Of a DNA stretch of 64,000 bases, positions 25,608-34,666 are shown piece by piece; within the stretch, counting starts at the first letter, position 1, and each line of letters starts with the position of its first letter. The stretch is from an uncultured Holophaga sp. (lineage in GTDB: Bacteria; Acidobacteriota; Holophagae; Holophagales; Holophagaceae). The translations under genes and the position numbers were made by a program. The stretch is from NCBI RefSeq assembly GCF_963677305.1, contig NZ_OY781925.1, forward strand, positions 124,001 to 188,000, read 5' to 3'. The notes below the pieces were generated by a model. That model ran no database searches. It saw only the letters and a list, made by a program, of their open reading frames with translations, and had not been told where the DNA came from.

Positions 25608-26227
25608 GCCTCTTCTCCTTCCACGATCAGAACGCTCAGGGGATCACAGCCCTCCCTGGCCAGAGCCGCAGGCTCCAGGCGGGTGATGCGCTGCTCCGGC
25701 AACCCAAGGCGCTCACAGCGCCAGACGGCCTTCCGGCCCAGGTGGGCCGCCAGCTTGGCCGCGAAGTCCGCCGCGCCTTCAGCCCCGGCCAGGAGGGCGA
25801 AGGGACCGGCATGGACCGCCCAGGCGGGATCCCACTCCGGAACCTCGCCATGGCATCGCAGGATGCGGGCATCGATCCAGTCCAGGCCCACCTCGGCAAA
25901 GGCCACCTGAATGCTGCTGATGCCGGGGAGCACCCGGCAGGCCTCCCGACCGAAACGCCGACGCAGGGTGCCAGCCAGGCTGGCGATGCCGGGATCCCCG
26001 GTCACCAGAACCGTCATAGGGCGGCCATCCCTGCGCGCTTCCAGGGCCTGCAGAAAGGGCTCCAGCCCATCCTCGTACGGAACCCGCTCGCCCTTGGCCT
26101 CCGGGAAAAGGGCCAGGAGGCGCGGCGAACCCGCCAGCACCTCGGCTTCCAGGGCCGCCCGGCAGGTCGCCTCTGTCAGGAGGGCCGGATCCCCTGGCCC
26201 GCAGCCTGCGATGAGCATCGGTGTCAT
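25604..26227 (-). CDS. cbiE: Cobalt-precorrin-7 C5-methyltransferase (CbiE, no CbiT part)
   Basis: A 207-residue SAM methyltransferase with MLIAGCGPGDPALLTE, VTGDPGIASLA and PGISSIQVAFAEVGL, the CbiE/CobL N-terminal pattern. In many bacteria CbiE is fused to CbiT, the C15 methyltransferase/decarboxylase, or lies next to a separate cbiT. Here the protein ends after the CbiE domain and the adjacent gene is cbiF, so CbiT must be elsewhere. The ATG at 26227 overlaps the cbiD stop. Confidence 0.92.
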   Translation of the reverse strand: MTPMLIAGCGPGDPALLTEATCRAALEAEVLAGSPRLLALFPEAKGERVPYEDGLEPFLQALEARRDGRPMTVLVTGDPGIASLAGTLRRRFGREACRVLPGISSIQVAFAEVGLDWIDARILRCHGEVPEWDPAWAVHAGPFALLAGAEGAADFAAKLAAHLGRKAVWRCERLGLPEQRITRLEPAALAREGCDPLSVLIVEGEEA

Positions 26228-27243
26228 GGCTCCCTCCAGAGATGGCCGTCCATGGTGCAGAGGCGCACCTCTGTGGGCAGCCCGGTCTGCCGCCCCACCG
26301 CCCCGGCGATGCGCTCTTCGAGTGCCAGGGCCAAGCCGATCCGCTGTTCCGGTCCCAGGGACTGGAAGATCCCCTCCACGGTCGGCATGCCGAAAAGGGA
26401 ACCGCCCCCGATCCGCTGGGCCAGGGCTGCCACCTCCGGAAGGGGACTGGGGCTGCGGGAGCTGTGGGTGTCCCAGTGTCCCAGCCAGAGCTTGGCCAGC
26501 TTGCCCGGATGCCCAACCAGGAGCAGGGAGCCGAAGCCCCTGTCCCGGGCGGCGCCCAGGGCGAAGCCCCACTCGTTGGAGACCTCCACCACCTCGGAAG
26601 GGCCCAGATCCAGACAGCCCCGGGCCGCCTTCTCCCCGATGTGACCGGGCACCAGCACGACCCGCCCGTGCCCGGCGGCCCGGGCCACGTCCAGGGCACA
26701 GGCGATGGTGCCCCGGATGGCCTCCAGGCTGAAGGGACGCACCCGCCCTGAGGTGCCCAGGACGGAGAGCCCGCCCTGCACCCCGAGCCGGGGATTGAAT
26801 GTCCGGGCCGCCAGCTCCACCCCCCCCGGGATGGAGACTTCGAGGTCGGCACCCTGCCGCGAAAGGCTGCGGAGGGCGTCTTCCATCATGCGCCGGGGGC
26901 CCGGATTGATGGCGGGCTGCCCCGCCGGGACCTGGAGACCGGGGAGGGTCACTGTGCCCACCCCATCTCCGGCCTTGAATAGGATTGAATCATCGCTTCG
27001 CCAGAGCAGCCTCACCTGCACCTCAGCACCATGGGTGATGTCCGGATCGTCCCCGGCATCCTTGAGGACCGCCGCGGCGGCCCCGCCGTCCAAGGCTCTG
27101 GACCAGGCGATGGAGAGGCACTCCCGCGAACCGTCAGGAAAGACCAGTTCCTCGGCCTGCAGGGGGGCCAACCCCAGCGCCGTGCGCGCCGCGGCCTTGA
27201 CGGCGGCGGCGGCGCAGGCGCCGGTGCTGAAGCCCCCTCGCAT
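26224..27243 (-). CDS. cbiD: Cobalt-precorrin-5B C1-methyltransferase
   Basis: A 339-residue protein with the CbiD hallmarks RGGFSTGACAAAAVKAA at the very N-terminus, KDAGDDPDITHGAEV, and TVTLPGLQVPAGQPAINP. The C-terminal half has LLLVGHPGKLAKL. CbiD is specific to the anaerobic pathway and methylates C1. The start overlaps the cbiL stop by one base (TGATG). Confidence 0.96.
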   Translation of the reverse strand: MRGGFSTGACAAAAVKAAARTALGLAPLQAEELVFPDGSRECLSIAWSRALDGGAAAAVLKDAGDDPDITHGAEVQVRLLWRSDDSILFKAGDGVGTVTLPGLQVPAGQPAINPGPRRMMEDALRSLSRQGADLEVSIPGGVELAARTFNPRLGVQGGLSVLGTSGRVRPFSLEAIRGTIACALDVARAAGHGRVVLVPGHIGEKAARGCLDLGPSEVVEVSNEWGFALGAARDRGFGSLLLVGHPGKLAKLWLGHWDTHSSRSPSPLPEVAALAQRIGGGSLFGMPTVEGIFQSLGPEQRIGLALALEERIAGAVGRQTGLPTEVRLCTMDGHLWREP

Positions 27244-27974
27244 CAGGCGATCCAGGGCTTGCGGGCCTTGTGGACCAGCACGGCGCTCATGTAGCCCAGA
27301 CTGGCATCCACCTGGTCCAGATCAGTGAAGAGCTGATGGCGACCCTCCTGCTCCACGGCATAGGCCAGGCGGGCACAGTCCAGCAGCCCCTTCTCCCGCA
27401 GCAGCTCCCGCAGCGCGGGCAACCCCGAGCCCACCTTGTAGAGGGCCACCGTCTCGGATCGGTCCAAGGCCTCGCTCACTGCCTCCAGGTCCGTGGCGGG
27501 CATGAGGGTGAGCCGGTCTTCCTGGAGGGTGAGGGGCAGATCGAAGTTGGCGGCGGCGGCCTGCATGGCACTGATGCCGGGCACGATGTGGAGCCGCTCG
27601 GCGGGCAGCTTGGCCGCCAGGGCCTCCAGGAGGTAGGCGGAGGTGCTGTAGATGAGGGGATCCCCCAGGGTGATCTGGACCACCGACTTCCCCGCTCCCA
27701 ACCGGGGCAGGATCCAGTCCGCCACCTCGCCCCAGGCGGCCCGGGTCTTCTCCTGGTCCCGGACCATGGGGTAGACCTGCTCCAGGATCTCCTGCTGATG
27801 GATGTGGGCGGCGGCGATCCTGAGGGCCAGGCTCTCCTCGCTGCGGTTGCTGCGGGGAGCCACCACCACGTCCGCCCCCTCGATGAGACGGGCGGCGCGC
27901 AGGGTGATGAGGTCGGGCGCTCCGGGCCCCACCCCGACGGCGTAGAAGTGTCCCTTCTCGGGTTTCAGACTCAT
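27243..27974 (-). CDS. cbiL: Cobalt-precorrin-2 C20-methyltransferase
   Basis: A 243-residue SAM methyltransferase with FYAVGVGPGAPDLITLRAARLI, LGDPLIYSTSAYLLE and PGISAMQAAAA, the CbiL/CobI pattern. It methylates C20 of the cobalt-precorrin-2 that CbiK delivers. The start overlaps the cbiK stop (ATGA). Confidence 0.95.
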   Translation of the reverse strand: MSLKPEKGHFYAVGVGPGAPDLITLRAARLIEGADVVVAPRSNRSEESLALRIAAAHIHQQEILEQVYPMVRDQEKTRAAWGEVADWILPRLGAGKSVVQITLGDPLIYSTSAYLLEALAAKLPAERLHIVPGISAMQAAAANFDLPLTLQEDRLTLMPATDLEAVSEALDRSETVALYKVGSGLPALRELLREKGLLDCARLAYAVEQEGRHQLFTDLDQVDASLGYMSAVLVHKARKPWIA

Positions 27975-28723
27975 GGGCGCTCCAGGACTCGGCTCAACTG
28001 CTCGATGAAGTGCTGGCGGACCCAGGAGCGCTCCCCTAGGGCCGGCGCACAGGCGAAGTCGGGGACAGCCAGGCGGGACTTGAGGCTGTCCTCCTCGTCC
28101 CCCAGGATGTCGTTGCGGACGTGATCCCCCGCGACGTAGAGGAAGGGTTCCACATGGACCTTGCTGGCGGCCCGGGCCCGGGTGATGAAGGCCTCCAGGG
28201 CCCCGGGGGCCTCGTCCCCTTCCAGGCGGGTCATGAGGAGATCGGGGTGGAGCTGCCCGAGCCGCTCGGCCAGGGCCTTCAGCTCAGCGTTGTAGCGGGC
28301 TTCATGGGCGTGTCCGTGGGCCACCACCAGCACGGGGCGGTCCTGGGGCAGCCCTTCGGCCAGATCGGCAGCCACCTCTTCGATATCCTGGGTCGTGGCC
28401 AGGAGGGGACCCGCGATGGCCACCGCCAGGCCTTTGCGATCCTCGTCCAAGATCCCCTGGTGCTGCTCGCCCGGAACCAGGTGCAGGCTCAGGAGCGCCA
28501 CCCGGGTGTGACCGGCGGCCCTGAGGTCCGCGTAGGCCTCGGAAAGCAGCCGGGCGGGCTCGCCCTTCTCCTTGAGACGGGCGACCAGGCTCCTGGCGGT
28601 GAAGGCCCAGCCGATCTCCCGGTCGGGAAAGGCGGCCCGCACCTCGGCCTCGAAAGCGCTGTAGGCCGCGCGGGCCGCGGCAGACATGGTCCCGAAGGCC
28701 ACGATGAGGATGGGCGTCTTCAC
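27971..28723 (-). CDS. cbiK: Sirohydrochlorin cobaltochelatase (CbiK type)
   Basis: A 250-residue ATP-independent chelatase that inserts Co2+ into sirohydrochlorin early in the anaerobic pathway. It has MKTPILIVAFGTM, VVAHGHAHEARYN with metal-binding His, and the C-terminal PFLYVAGDHVRNDILGDEEDS, typical of CbiK rather than CbiX. There is no signal peptide, so it is cytoplasmic. It overlaps cbiC (ATGA) at the start. Confidence 0.95.
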   Translation of the reverse strand: MKTPILIVAFGTMSAAARAAYSAFEAEVRAAFPDREIGWAFTARSLVARLKEKGEPARLLSEAYADLRAAGHTRVALLSLHLVPGEQHQGILDEDRKGLAVAIAGPLLATTQDIEEVAADLAEGLPQDRPVLVVAHGHAHEARYNAELKALAERLGQLHPDLLMTRLEGDEAPGALEAFITRARAASKVHVEPFLYVAGDHVRNDILGDEEDSLKSRLAVPDFACAPALGERSWVRQHFIEQLSRVLERP

Positions 28724-29388
28724 TTCAACTCCTTCGCCTGCACCGCCAGCGCGTGAATCGTGGCCACCACCAGGGGGCTACCGCCGCGGCGGCCCTTGAG
28801 GGCGATAACGGGCACATCCAGACTCAGAACCTCGTCCTTGCTCTCCACCACGTGGACGAAGCCCACGGGCATGGCGATGACCAGGGCGGGGCGGATCCCC
28901 TCCTCGACGATCATGCGGTTCAGCTCCAGCAAGGCCACCGGGGCGTTGCCGATGCCCACGATGCCGCCATGGAGGCGGTCCTTGGCCTTGCGGATGGCGA
29001 AGAGGCTGCGGGGCAGGCCGGTGCGCCGGGCCTCCTCCGCCACCTCGGGGTCCGCCACGTGGCAGCGGATGTCCTGGGGGCTGTAATCGGGATACACGGC
29101 CTTCAGGCGCGCCTGGCTCAATCCAGAGCGGATCATGTTGGCGTCGGTGTAGATGGGTGCGCCGCCCCTGAGGGCCGCGATGCCTGCCTCCACGGCCCCG
29201 GCGTGGAAGACCAGATCCTGGAGGATCGAGAAGTCCGCACAGGTGTGGACCATACGCCGGGCCACCCCCCACTGCCCCGCATCAAGGCCGTGGACCGGAG
29301 CCTCGCGGTCGATGGCGGCGAAGGAAGCCCGCTCGATGTCCTCCCCGCTCATGGGGTTGGCCATCAGGTTGTGGATCAGCGGATTCAT
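28720..29388 (-). CDS. cbiC: Cobalt-precorrin-8X methylmutase
   Basis: A 222-residue protein. RRMVHTCADFSI contains the catalytic His that moves the methyl group from C11 to C12. DANMIRSGLS, GIGNAPVALLELNRMI and the substrate-binding MPVGFVHVVESKD are all conserved. It overlaps the cysG stop at its start and cbiK at its end. Confidence 0.96.
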   Translation of the reverse strand: MNPLIHNLMANPMSGEDIERASFAAIDREAPVHGLDAGQWGVARRMVHTCADFSILQDLVFHAGAVEAGIAALRGGAPIYTDANMIRSGLSQARLKAVYPDYSPQDIRCHVADPEVAEEARRTGLPRSLFAIRKAKDRLHGGIVGIGNAPVALLELNRMIVEEGIRPALVIAMPVGFVHVVESKDEVLSLDVPVIALKGRRGGSPLVVATIHALAVQAKELK

Positions 29389-30800
29389 GCACCCTCCCCG
29401 GAGCCCTGCAGCACCTGCCGCAGGCCCACCACCTGCCCCACCACGATGAGGCCAGGCCCGTTCAGCTTCTCGCGAGCCACCTGCTCCGCCAGGGTCGCCA
29501 GGGTGCCCTGGATGACCTGCTGGGTGCGCAGGGTGCCGTTGACCACCATGGCCGCCGGCGTGTCGGCCGGGCGCCCATGGGCCACCAGCCGGTCACAGGC
29601 CAGGGCCAGCATGGTCTTGCCCATGAAGAGCACCAGGGTCTCGGGCCCATGGGCCATGCGGTGCCACTCGTCTTCCGAGGGCCCTTGGCCATGGTGCTTG
29701 TGGAGGCTGAAGGCCCCCACGGAGTTGCCGAAGTCCCGGTCGGTGACGGGGATCCCCGCCGAGGCGGGCACGGCGCTCAGACTGCTCACCCCGGGCACGG
29801 TCGTGAAGCCAACGCCAGCCTCCGACAGTGCCCGGGCCTCTTCGCCCCCCCGGCCGAAGAGGTAGGGGTCGCCGCCCTTGAGGCGGACGATGCGCTTGCC
29901 CTCCCGGCCCAGCCGGACCAGGAGTTCATTGATCTGAGTCTGCGTCATCACGCAGTCCCCCTTGTGCTTGCCCACATCGATGCGCTCGGCCTGCGGTGCG
30001 TGCAAGTCCAGCAGCGCCGGGTTGGCCAGGGCGTCGTGCAGCACGATCTCGGCGGCCCTCAGAGCCTCAGCGGCCTTGAGGGTCAGGAGGCCGGGATCCC
30101 CGGGACCTGCCCCCACCAGGGTCACCGTCCCCTCCGAGAGGGGGTGATCCAGGCCATCCAGGATCCGGAACATGGCCTCCCTCACCTCCCCAGTGCTCTC
30201 CCAGCCCAGGCGGGCCAGCAGGTCCGACTCGGCGATCTCCGTGAGGATGCGCTCCCGCTCCCGGCCCGGCAGATCCCGGAACCGGGGCAACGCCCGGAGC
30301 TCCGCCACCAGGTCCAGGAAGATCTCGAAGTGGCGGTCGTAATGGACCTCGGCCTCCCGCCTCAGCCGGGCGGCCAGGGCGGGGCAGCGGCCCTCCGTGG
30401 CAATGGAGACCGAAAGGGCCCCCCGCCGCAGGGTGGCAGGAAAGCTGATGTCGGAGTCCTCGGGGGCGTCGGCCCTCAGGACCAGGGCCCCCTTGGCCCG
30501 GGCCTCCCGGGCGATCCTGCCATTGGCCTCCGAGTCGCTGGTGGCGGCCACGACCAGGAATCCCTCCAGATCGGCGGGCCCCCCGTAGGGCCGGGCCAGG
30601 TGCTCCATCACCAGGCCGTCCCAACCCTCTCCCTCCAGCGCAGGAGCGATGACCCGGACCCGAGCACCGGCCGCGAGGAGCTTGGCCGCCTTCCGCACGG
30701 CTACCCTCCCCCCGCCCACCACGGTACAGGTACGGCCTTCCAGACGGATCTGCACGGGAAGGTTGGGGTGGACCGGATGCGCTGTGTTTTCGGAACCCAC
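29385..30800 (-). CDS. cysG: Fused precorrin-2 dehydrogenase / uroporphyrinogen-III C-methyltransferase (CysG-like)
   Basis: A 471-residue bifunctional enzyme. The N-terminal Rossmann domain (CTVVGGGRVAVRKA) oxidises precorrin-2 to sirohydrochlorin. The C-terminal domain (TLVGAGPGDPGLLTLKA, RLKGGDPYLFGRGGEE, VPGVSSLSAVPASAG) methylates uroporphyrinogen III. The GTG at 30800 has GGAGG five bases upstream; the frame open further upstream lies inside the riboswitch and is not coding. It is the first gene after the riboswitch and feeds CbiK directly, so its likely role is corrinoid rather than sirohaem synthesis. Confidence 0.93.
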   Translation of the reverse strand: MGSENTAHPVHPNLPVQIRLEGRTCTVVGGGRVAVRKAAKLLAAGARVRVIAPALEGEGWDGLVMEHLARPYGGPADLEGFLVVAATSDSEANGRIAREARAKGALVLRADAPEDSDISFPATLRRGALSVSIATEGRCPALAARLRREAEVHYDRHFEIFLDLVAELRALPRFRDLPGRERERILTEIAESDLLARLGWESTGEVREAMFRILDGLDHPLSEGTVTLVGAGPGDPGLLTLKAAEALRAAEIVLHDALANPALLDLHAPQAERIDVGKHKGDCVMTQTQINELLVRLGREGKRIVRLKGGDPYLFGRGGEEARALSEAGVGFTTVPGVSSLSAVPASAGIPVTDRDFGNSVGAFSLHKHHGQGPSEDEWHRMAHGPETLVLFMGKTMLALACDRLVAHGRPADTPAAMVVNGTLRTQQVIQGTLATLAEQVAREKLNGPGLIVVGQVVGLRQVLQGSGEGA

Positions 30801-30889
30801 GCGAGCCTCCAGGCGGGTGGGCCGGGGTCGGGGGACGAGGGACCCTTTGGCCCCTGGCACCGCCTGCTCCCTCGGCAGGGGTTGGAAGC

Positions 30890-31060
30890 ACAGGGCCGGT
30901 CTCCGGACTTGCGATAGGGCCGGATCTTGCGATCCTCCAGGGTCTTCCCGGTTTCCCAGTGACCCTGGCTTCTGGCCGCACACCCTGGAAGGGTGCGTCG
31001 CTCACCGTTGCGGGGCAGCGCCGGACTCAAACCGGCTTCCCGAACACCGTGTGCTGAATT
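30890..31060 (-). promoter_or_regulatory. Cobalamin riboswitch
   Basis: Read on the minus strand, it contains CCGGTTTGAGTCCGGCGCTG followed by CCCCGCAACGGTGA, the conserved core of AdoCbl riboswitches, then GAAGCCAGGG and, at 30891-30910, the B12 box AAGTCCGGAGACCGGCC. It precedes the cysG start by about 90 bases. A GC-rich hairpin lies between, with no T-run, so control of ribosome access is more likely than transcription termination. High cobalamin would repress the whole cysG-cbi-cbiMNQO operon. Confidence 0.95.
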
Positions 31061-31184
31061 GTCCTGGTCATACTAGCACGTCCGTCACAAATGCCAGGGA
31101 AAAGTGGAACCGGTCAAGGCCGGCTATCAACACAATGGAGAGGCACCCGCTCTCCCCTTGGGCGGGCCGGAAAGGCAGCTACTC

Positions 31185-33365
31185 ATGTTCCCCATGCCAG
31201 GTCCCGCCCAGCGCCTGCTCCTGCAGGAGCGGGCGGGTGCGGCCACCCGTGCGGCCCTCTCCTTCGTCGCCCCCCTGGCCCTGGTGGTGACCGGTCACCT
31301 GCAGCCGCTCCAGGGCATCGTGGCCTGCTTTTCCGCCCACAGCCTGACCATGCTCGACGCCAAGGGTTCCTATGGGCACCGTCTGCGCCTCCTGGCGCTC
31401 CAGGCCCTCATCATGGCCTTGGCTGTGGGGCTGGGCGGGCTGGCGACACACCACCTCGCAGCCGCCCTGGCCGGAGCGGTCTTCATGGCCATGGCCACCG
31501 GCTTCCTCCGCCACTTGAGTCCCGAATACGGCGCAGGGATGGCCACCCCGGCGGTGCTGCTCTACTTCACAGCCCTCTCAGGCTTCCACCCCCTGCCCGC
31601 CCGCACCCTGGGGCTTCTCATGGGGACCTCGCTCCTGGGGAGTCTCTGGGGCATCGCACTCCTCGTAGCGGCTTGGCCCATCTCCCCCCAGCATCCCCTG
31701 CGGGCCGGGGTGTCGGAGACCTGGAAGGCCCTGGGCGCCTTTGCCTCAGCCCTTGCCAAGGGGACAGGGCTGCCGTCCGACACCCGCCACCAGGAGCTTG
31801 TGGGCCGGGAGCTGGCCCTGGATCAGGCAGCGGCCCATGCCCAGGGTGTTCTGGATCCCCATCCGGGGATGACCTGGTTCACCCTCCTCAACCGGGAGGC
31901 CGGCGCCCTGGCGACCCTGATGGCCTCCCTGGACCAGCTTCTGGGGACCCTGCCCCGGGATGCCCACCGTGAAGAGGCCTTCCGGAACCTTGCCCTGGGG
32001 CTGTGCCTCACCTCCGAGGTGGTGGCGGAGGCCCTGGTCACCCGCCGGGGAGCTCCGACCCGTCGAGTGGCGGTGGAGGCTGCGGGACTGCAGCAGGCCA
32101 TGGGGGTGCTCCGGACCCGGATGGCGGCATCCGGGGCGGATCCAGAGCGCCGGGCCCATGCCCGGGAACTCCTGGATGCCCTGGACCGGGCCCTCTCCGA
32201 ACTACCCAGGACCCTGCTCCAGGCCAACGGCCAGGCCGATGCACCCCCGATGCCCCTCCGATCCCTGGAGGAACTGGAAGCTCCGGCCCCCTCCCCCTTC
32301 GGGCGGCTCTTCAACCTGGACGCCATGGGGCATGACCTGCTGCGCTACAGCCGGCGCCTGGCGGTGGCCATGCTGCTCGGGACTGCGGTGTACCAGATCC
32401 TCCGGATCCCCCATGGTTTCTGGATCCCCTTCAGCACCTTGGTAGTGCTGCAGCCAGACTACGGCTCCACCCTCGCCCGGGCCTTCCACCGGACCCTGGG
32501 CACCCTGCTGGGCGGACTGGCTGCCAGCCTGCTCCTCTGGATCCATCTCCCCCAGGTGGGCCTCCTGGTGCTCTCCGCCCTCCTGGTGGCGGCCTTCACC
32601 CACTACGTGAAGCGCCACTATGGGTTTGGCATCTTCCTGCTGACCGTCCTGGTCGTCCTCCAGTTCGAGGCCCTGGGGCCGGTGAGCCTCCACCTGACCC
32701 TGGAGCGCCTGGCCTGCTGTGCCGGAGGCAGTCTGTTGGCGGTCCTGGCGGCCCTGACCCTCTGGCCCGTCTGGGAGGAACAGCGCTTCCGGCCCCACCT
32801 GGCCAGGACCCTGGAGACCCAGGCCGCCTACATGGAACCCCTTCTGAACACCCTGCAGACGGGCGGGGGTGATGTCCCCCGCGAGCTCCTCCGGGCGAAG
32901 CTGGCCAACGAGGTCGCCCTGGCCCAGCTCTTCGCCTGCATCCGGCGCCTCGGCCAGGACCCCGGAGGGCACCGGGATGCCCTGGGCCCCGCTGCCGCCC
33001 TGGCCCAGACCTCCCTGCGCCTCACCCACATCCTCAACTCCATGATGGTCCGCCTGGAACGCCGCGAAGCCTTCCCCGCCGAAGCCGGCATGGCCCCATG
33101 CGGATCCTGCGCTGGACAAATTCTCCGGGCCCTGGCCACCACACTGCGGGGCACCCCCCCCGAGGGGGACACCTGCCTGGGCCTCTGCGCCCCCCAACGG
33201 GCCCTCCTGGAAAAGCACCCGGACGCCTGGGTTGCCACTCGCCTGGAGCATGCGGCCTTCGAGCTGGATGTCCTAAAGGTGGGCATCCAGAAACTCCTCG
33301 GGAACAACCTGGAGGAGGAACCCAGGGGACAGGCTCATCCAGGGGGAGGCTCCTCCTGCCGGTAG
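31185..33365 (+). CDS. FUSC-family inner-membrane protein (aromatic acid exporter-like)
   Basis: About 726 residues in the YccS/AaeB layout. Two clusters of about six hydrophobic helices (residues 20-170 and 390-530) are each followed by a soluble helical region. The second cluster begins LRYSRRLAVAMLLGTAVYQIL and has HGFWIPFSTLVVLQPDYGSTLARAFHRTLGT, matching the FUSC repeat. Family members export hydroxylated aromatic acids or are uncharacterised. The frame opens at a GTG at 31104; I chose the ATG at 31185, with an AAAGG site, but the start is uncertain. It overlaps the convergent PAS gene by 31 bases. Confidence 0.88.
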   Translation: MFPMPGPAQRLLLQERAGAATRAALSFVAPLALVVTGHLQPLQGIVACFSAHSLTMLDAKGSYGHRLRLLALQALIMALAVGLGGLATHHLAAALAGAVFMAMATGFLRHLSPEYGAGMATPAVLLYFTALSGFHPLPARTLGLLMGTSLLGSLWGIALLVAAWPISPQHPLRAGVSETWKALGAFASALAKGTGLPSDTRHQELVGRELALDQAAAHAQGVLDPHPGMTWFTLLNREAGALATLMASLDQLLGTLPRDAHREEAFRNLALGLCLTSEVVAEALVTRRGAPTRRVAVEAAGLQQAMGVLRTRMAASGADPERRAHARELLDALDRALSELPRTLLQANGQADAPPMPLRSLEELEAPAPSPFGRLFNLDAMGHDLLRYSRRLAVAMLLGTAVYQILRIPHGFWIPFSTLVVLQPDYGSTLARAFHRTLGTLLGGLAASLLLWIHLPQVGLLVLSALLVAAFTHYVKRHYGFGIFLLTVLVVLQFEALGPVSLHLTLERLACCAGGSLLAVLAALTLWPVWEEQRFRPHLARTLETQAAYMEPLLNTLQTGGGDVPRELLRAKLANEVALAQLFACIRRLGQDPGGHRDALGPAAALAQTSLRLTHILNSMMVRLERREAFPAEAGMAPCGSCAGQILRALATTLRGTPPEGDTCLGLCAPQRALLEKHPDAWVATRLEHAAFELDVLKVGIQKLLGNNLEEEPRGQAHPGGGSSCR

Positions 33366-34591
33366 TCCGGGAAGTAGTGCCTGACACAGTCCGGGCAGAG
33401 CCCATGGGTGAAAGCAGCGCCTGCGTGCTCCATCAGATAGCCCTCAATCTGGTTCCAGTAGCCCTGGTCATCGCGGATCTTTTTGCAGGAGGCGCAGATG
33501 GGCAACAGCCCGCTCAGCACCTTCACCTCGGAGAGGGCCGCCTGGAGTTCCCGGATGATCCCGTCGCGCTCCGTCTCCAGCCGTTTCCGTTCGGTGATGT
33601 CCACCACACAGGAGACGATCACCGCCTCTCCGCCGAGGTCCACGAGCTCTCCGGAGAGGATACCCGTGCTGAGCTCGCCGCCCTTGCGCCCGAAAACCAG
33701 CTCAAAACCCTGGACCGCCCCTGACTGTCCCAGGGCCTGGAGGTACCGCCTCCGGCTTCCTTCATCGGGAAAGAGCCCCAGCTCCAGCGTAGTCCGCCCG
33801 ATCGCCTCCTGGGGGACATAGCCGGTGATCATGGCAAAGTGGGCATTCACATCCTGGATCTTCCCGTCCCGCAAATCGGTCAGCAGGATGGCACAGGGTG
33901 CTGAGCGGAAGATGGTGGCGAACTTGACCTGGCTCTGCCTCAGCCGCCGGGTCCCCTCCTCCAGCATGAGGATCATGGCCCCGGTCCCATTGACCATCAT
34001 CGCCAGGATGAAGAGGAGGAAGGAGGCACTCTGGACCCCGTTCCGGCTCAGCAGGGAGAAGTCCCCGGGGCCGAGGGCCGCAACCAGGGCTCTGTACCCC
34101 ATGAGGCCGCCCAGGAGCCCGTTGAAAACCCCCATCACCCGTTCGGGGGGACGGCGACCCGGAGTCGAGAGGAGAGCGCCGGCCTCCAGTAGGAAGATGA
34201 GACATACCACCCCCGAGGCGAGCATCACCCGGTCATGGGGTGCCCTGGCGAAAAGACAGAAGACCAGGCCCCCCCCCAGACTCACAGTCAGGCAGGCGCG
34301 CTCCCAGAGCCTTGGGCGGGGGCTGAAGGAGGTCAGCACCAGGGCCTCCAGGGCAAAGCCCTGGTAGATGATGATGTTGCCTAGGTATATGGAAGCCAGG
34401 TCCGGGATGACACTGCGGCACCCCATGAGGACCCAACCCACAATCTGGCCGGACTTGGCGGCGATGAGCACCCGGCTGCGCCAGGCGTCCGGATCCCAGG
34501 AGCGGTAAGTCAGGAACAGAATCAGCGAGAGGACATTCCCCAGTGCGAGGACTCCGATCATGGTGCGGATATCCAACTCGAGAATGGCCAA
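33335..34591 (-). CDS. Membrane-bound PAS-domain sensor with a C-terminal Cys cluster and no output domain
   Basis: 418 residues. The first 210 form about seven membrane helices. A PAS domain follows (residues about 225-345: FRSAPCAILLTDLRDGKI to VVDITERKRLE), then a short coiled segment and a C-terminal module with ICASCKKIRDDQGYW and LCPDCVRHYFPDY. The CxxC...CxxC module often ends PAS proteins of anaerobes and may bind metal. No kinase, GGDEF or EAL domain is present, so signalling must pass through a partner. The TTG start has an AGGTGG site; an ATG at 34561 is the alternative. Confidence 0.85.
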   Translation of the reverse strand: MAILELDIRTMIGVLALGNVLSLILFLTYRSWDPDAWRSRVLIAAKSGQIVGWVLMGCRSVIPDLASIYLGNIIIYQGFALEALVLTSFSPRPRLWERACLTVSLGGGLVFCLFARAPHDRVMLASGVVCLIFLLEAGALLSTPGRRPPERVMGVFNGLLGGLMGYRALVAALGPGDFSLLSRNGVQSASFLLFILAMMVNGTGAMILMLEEGTRRLRQSQVKFATIFRSAPCAILLTDLRDGKIQDVNAHFAMITGYVPQEAIGRTTLELGLFPDEGSRRRYLQALGQSGAVQGFELVFGRKGGELSTGILSGELVDLGGEAVIVSCVVDITERKRLETERDGIIRELQAALSEVKVLSGLLPICASCKKIRDDQGYWNQIEGYLMEHAGAAFTHGLCPDCVRHYFPDYRQEEPPPG

Positions 34592-34666
34592 GGTCCACCT
34601 GTTTTTCTAAGTGTAGGCCCGCACTGGACAGCGGCGAGCCCTGGCATTGGGGCCCCTGGCAGTGCT

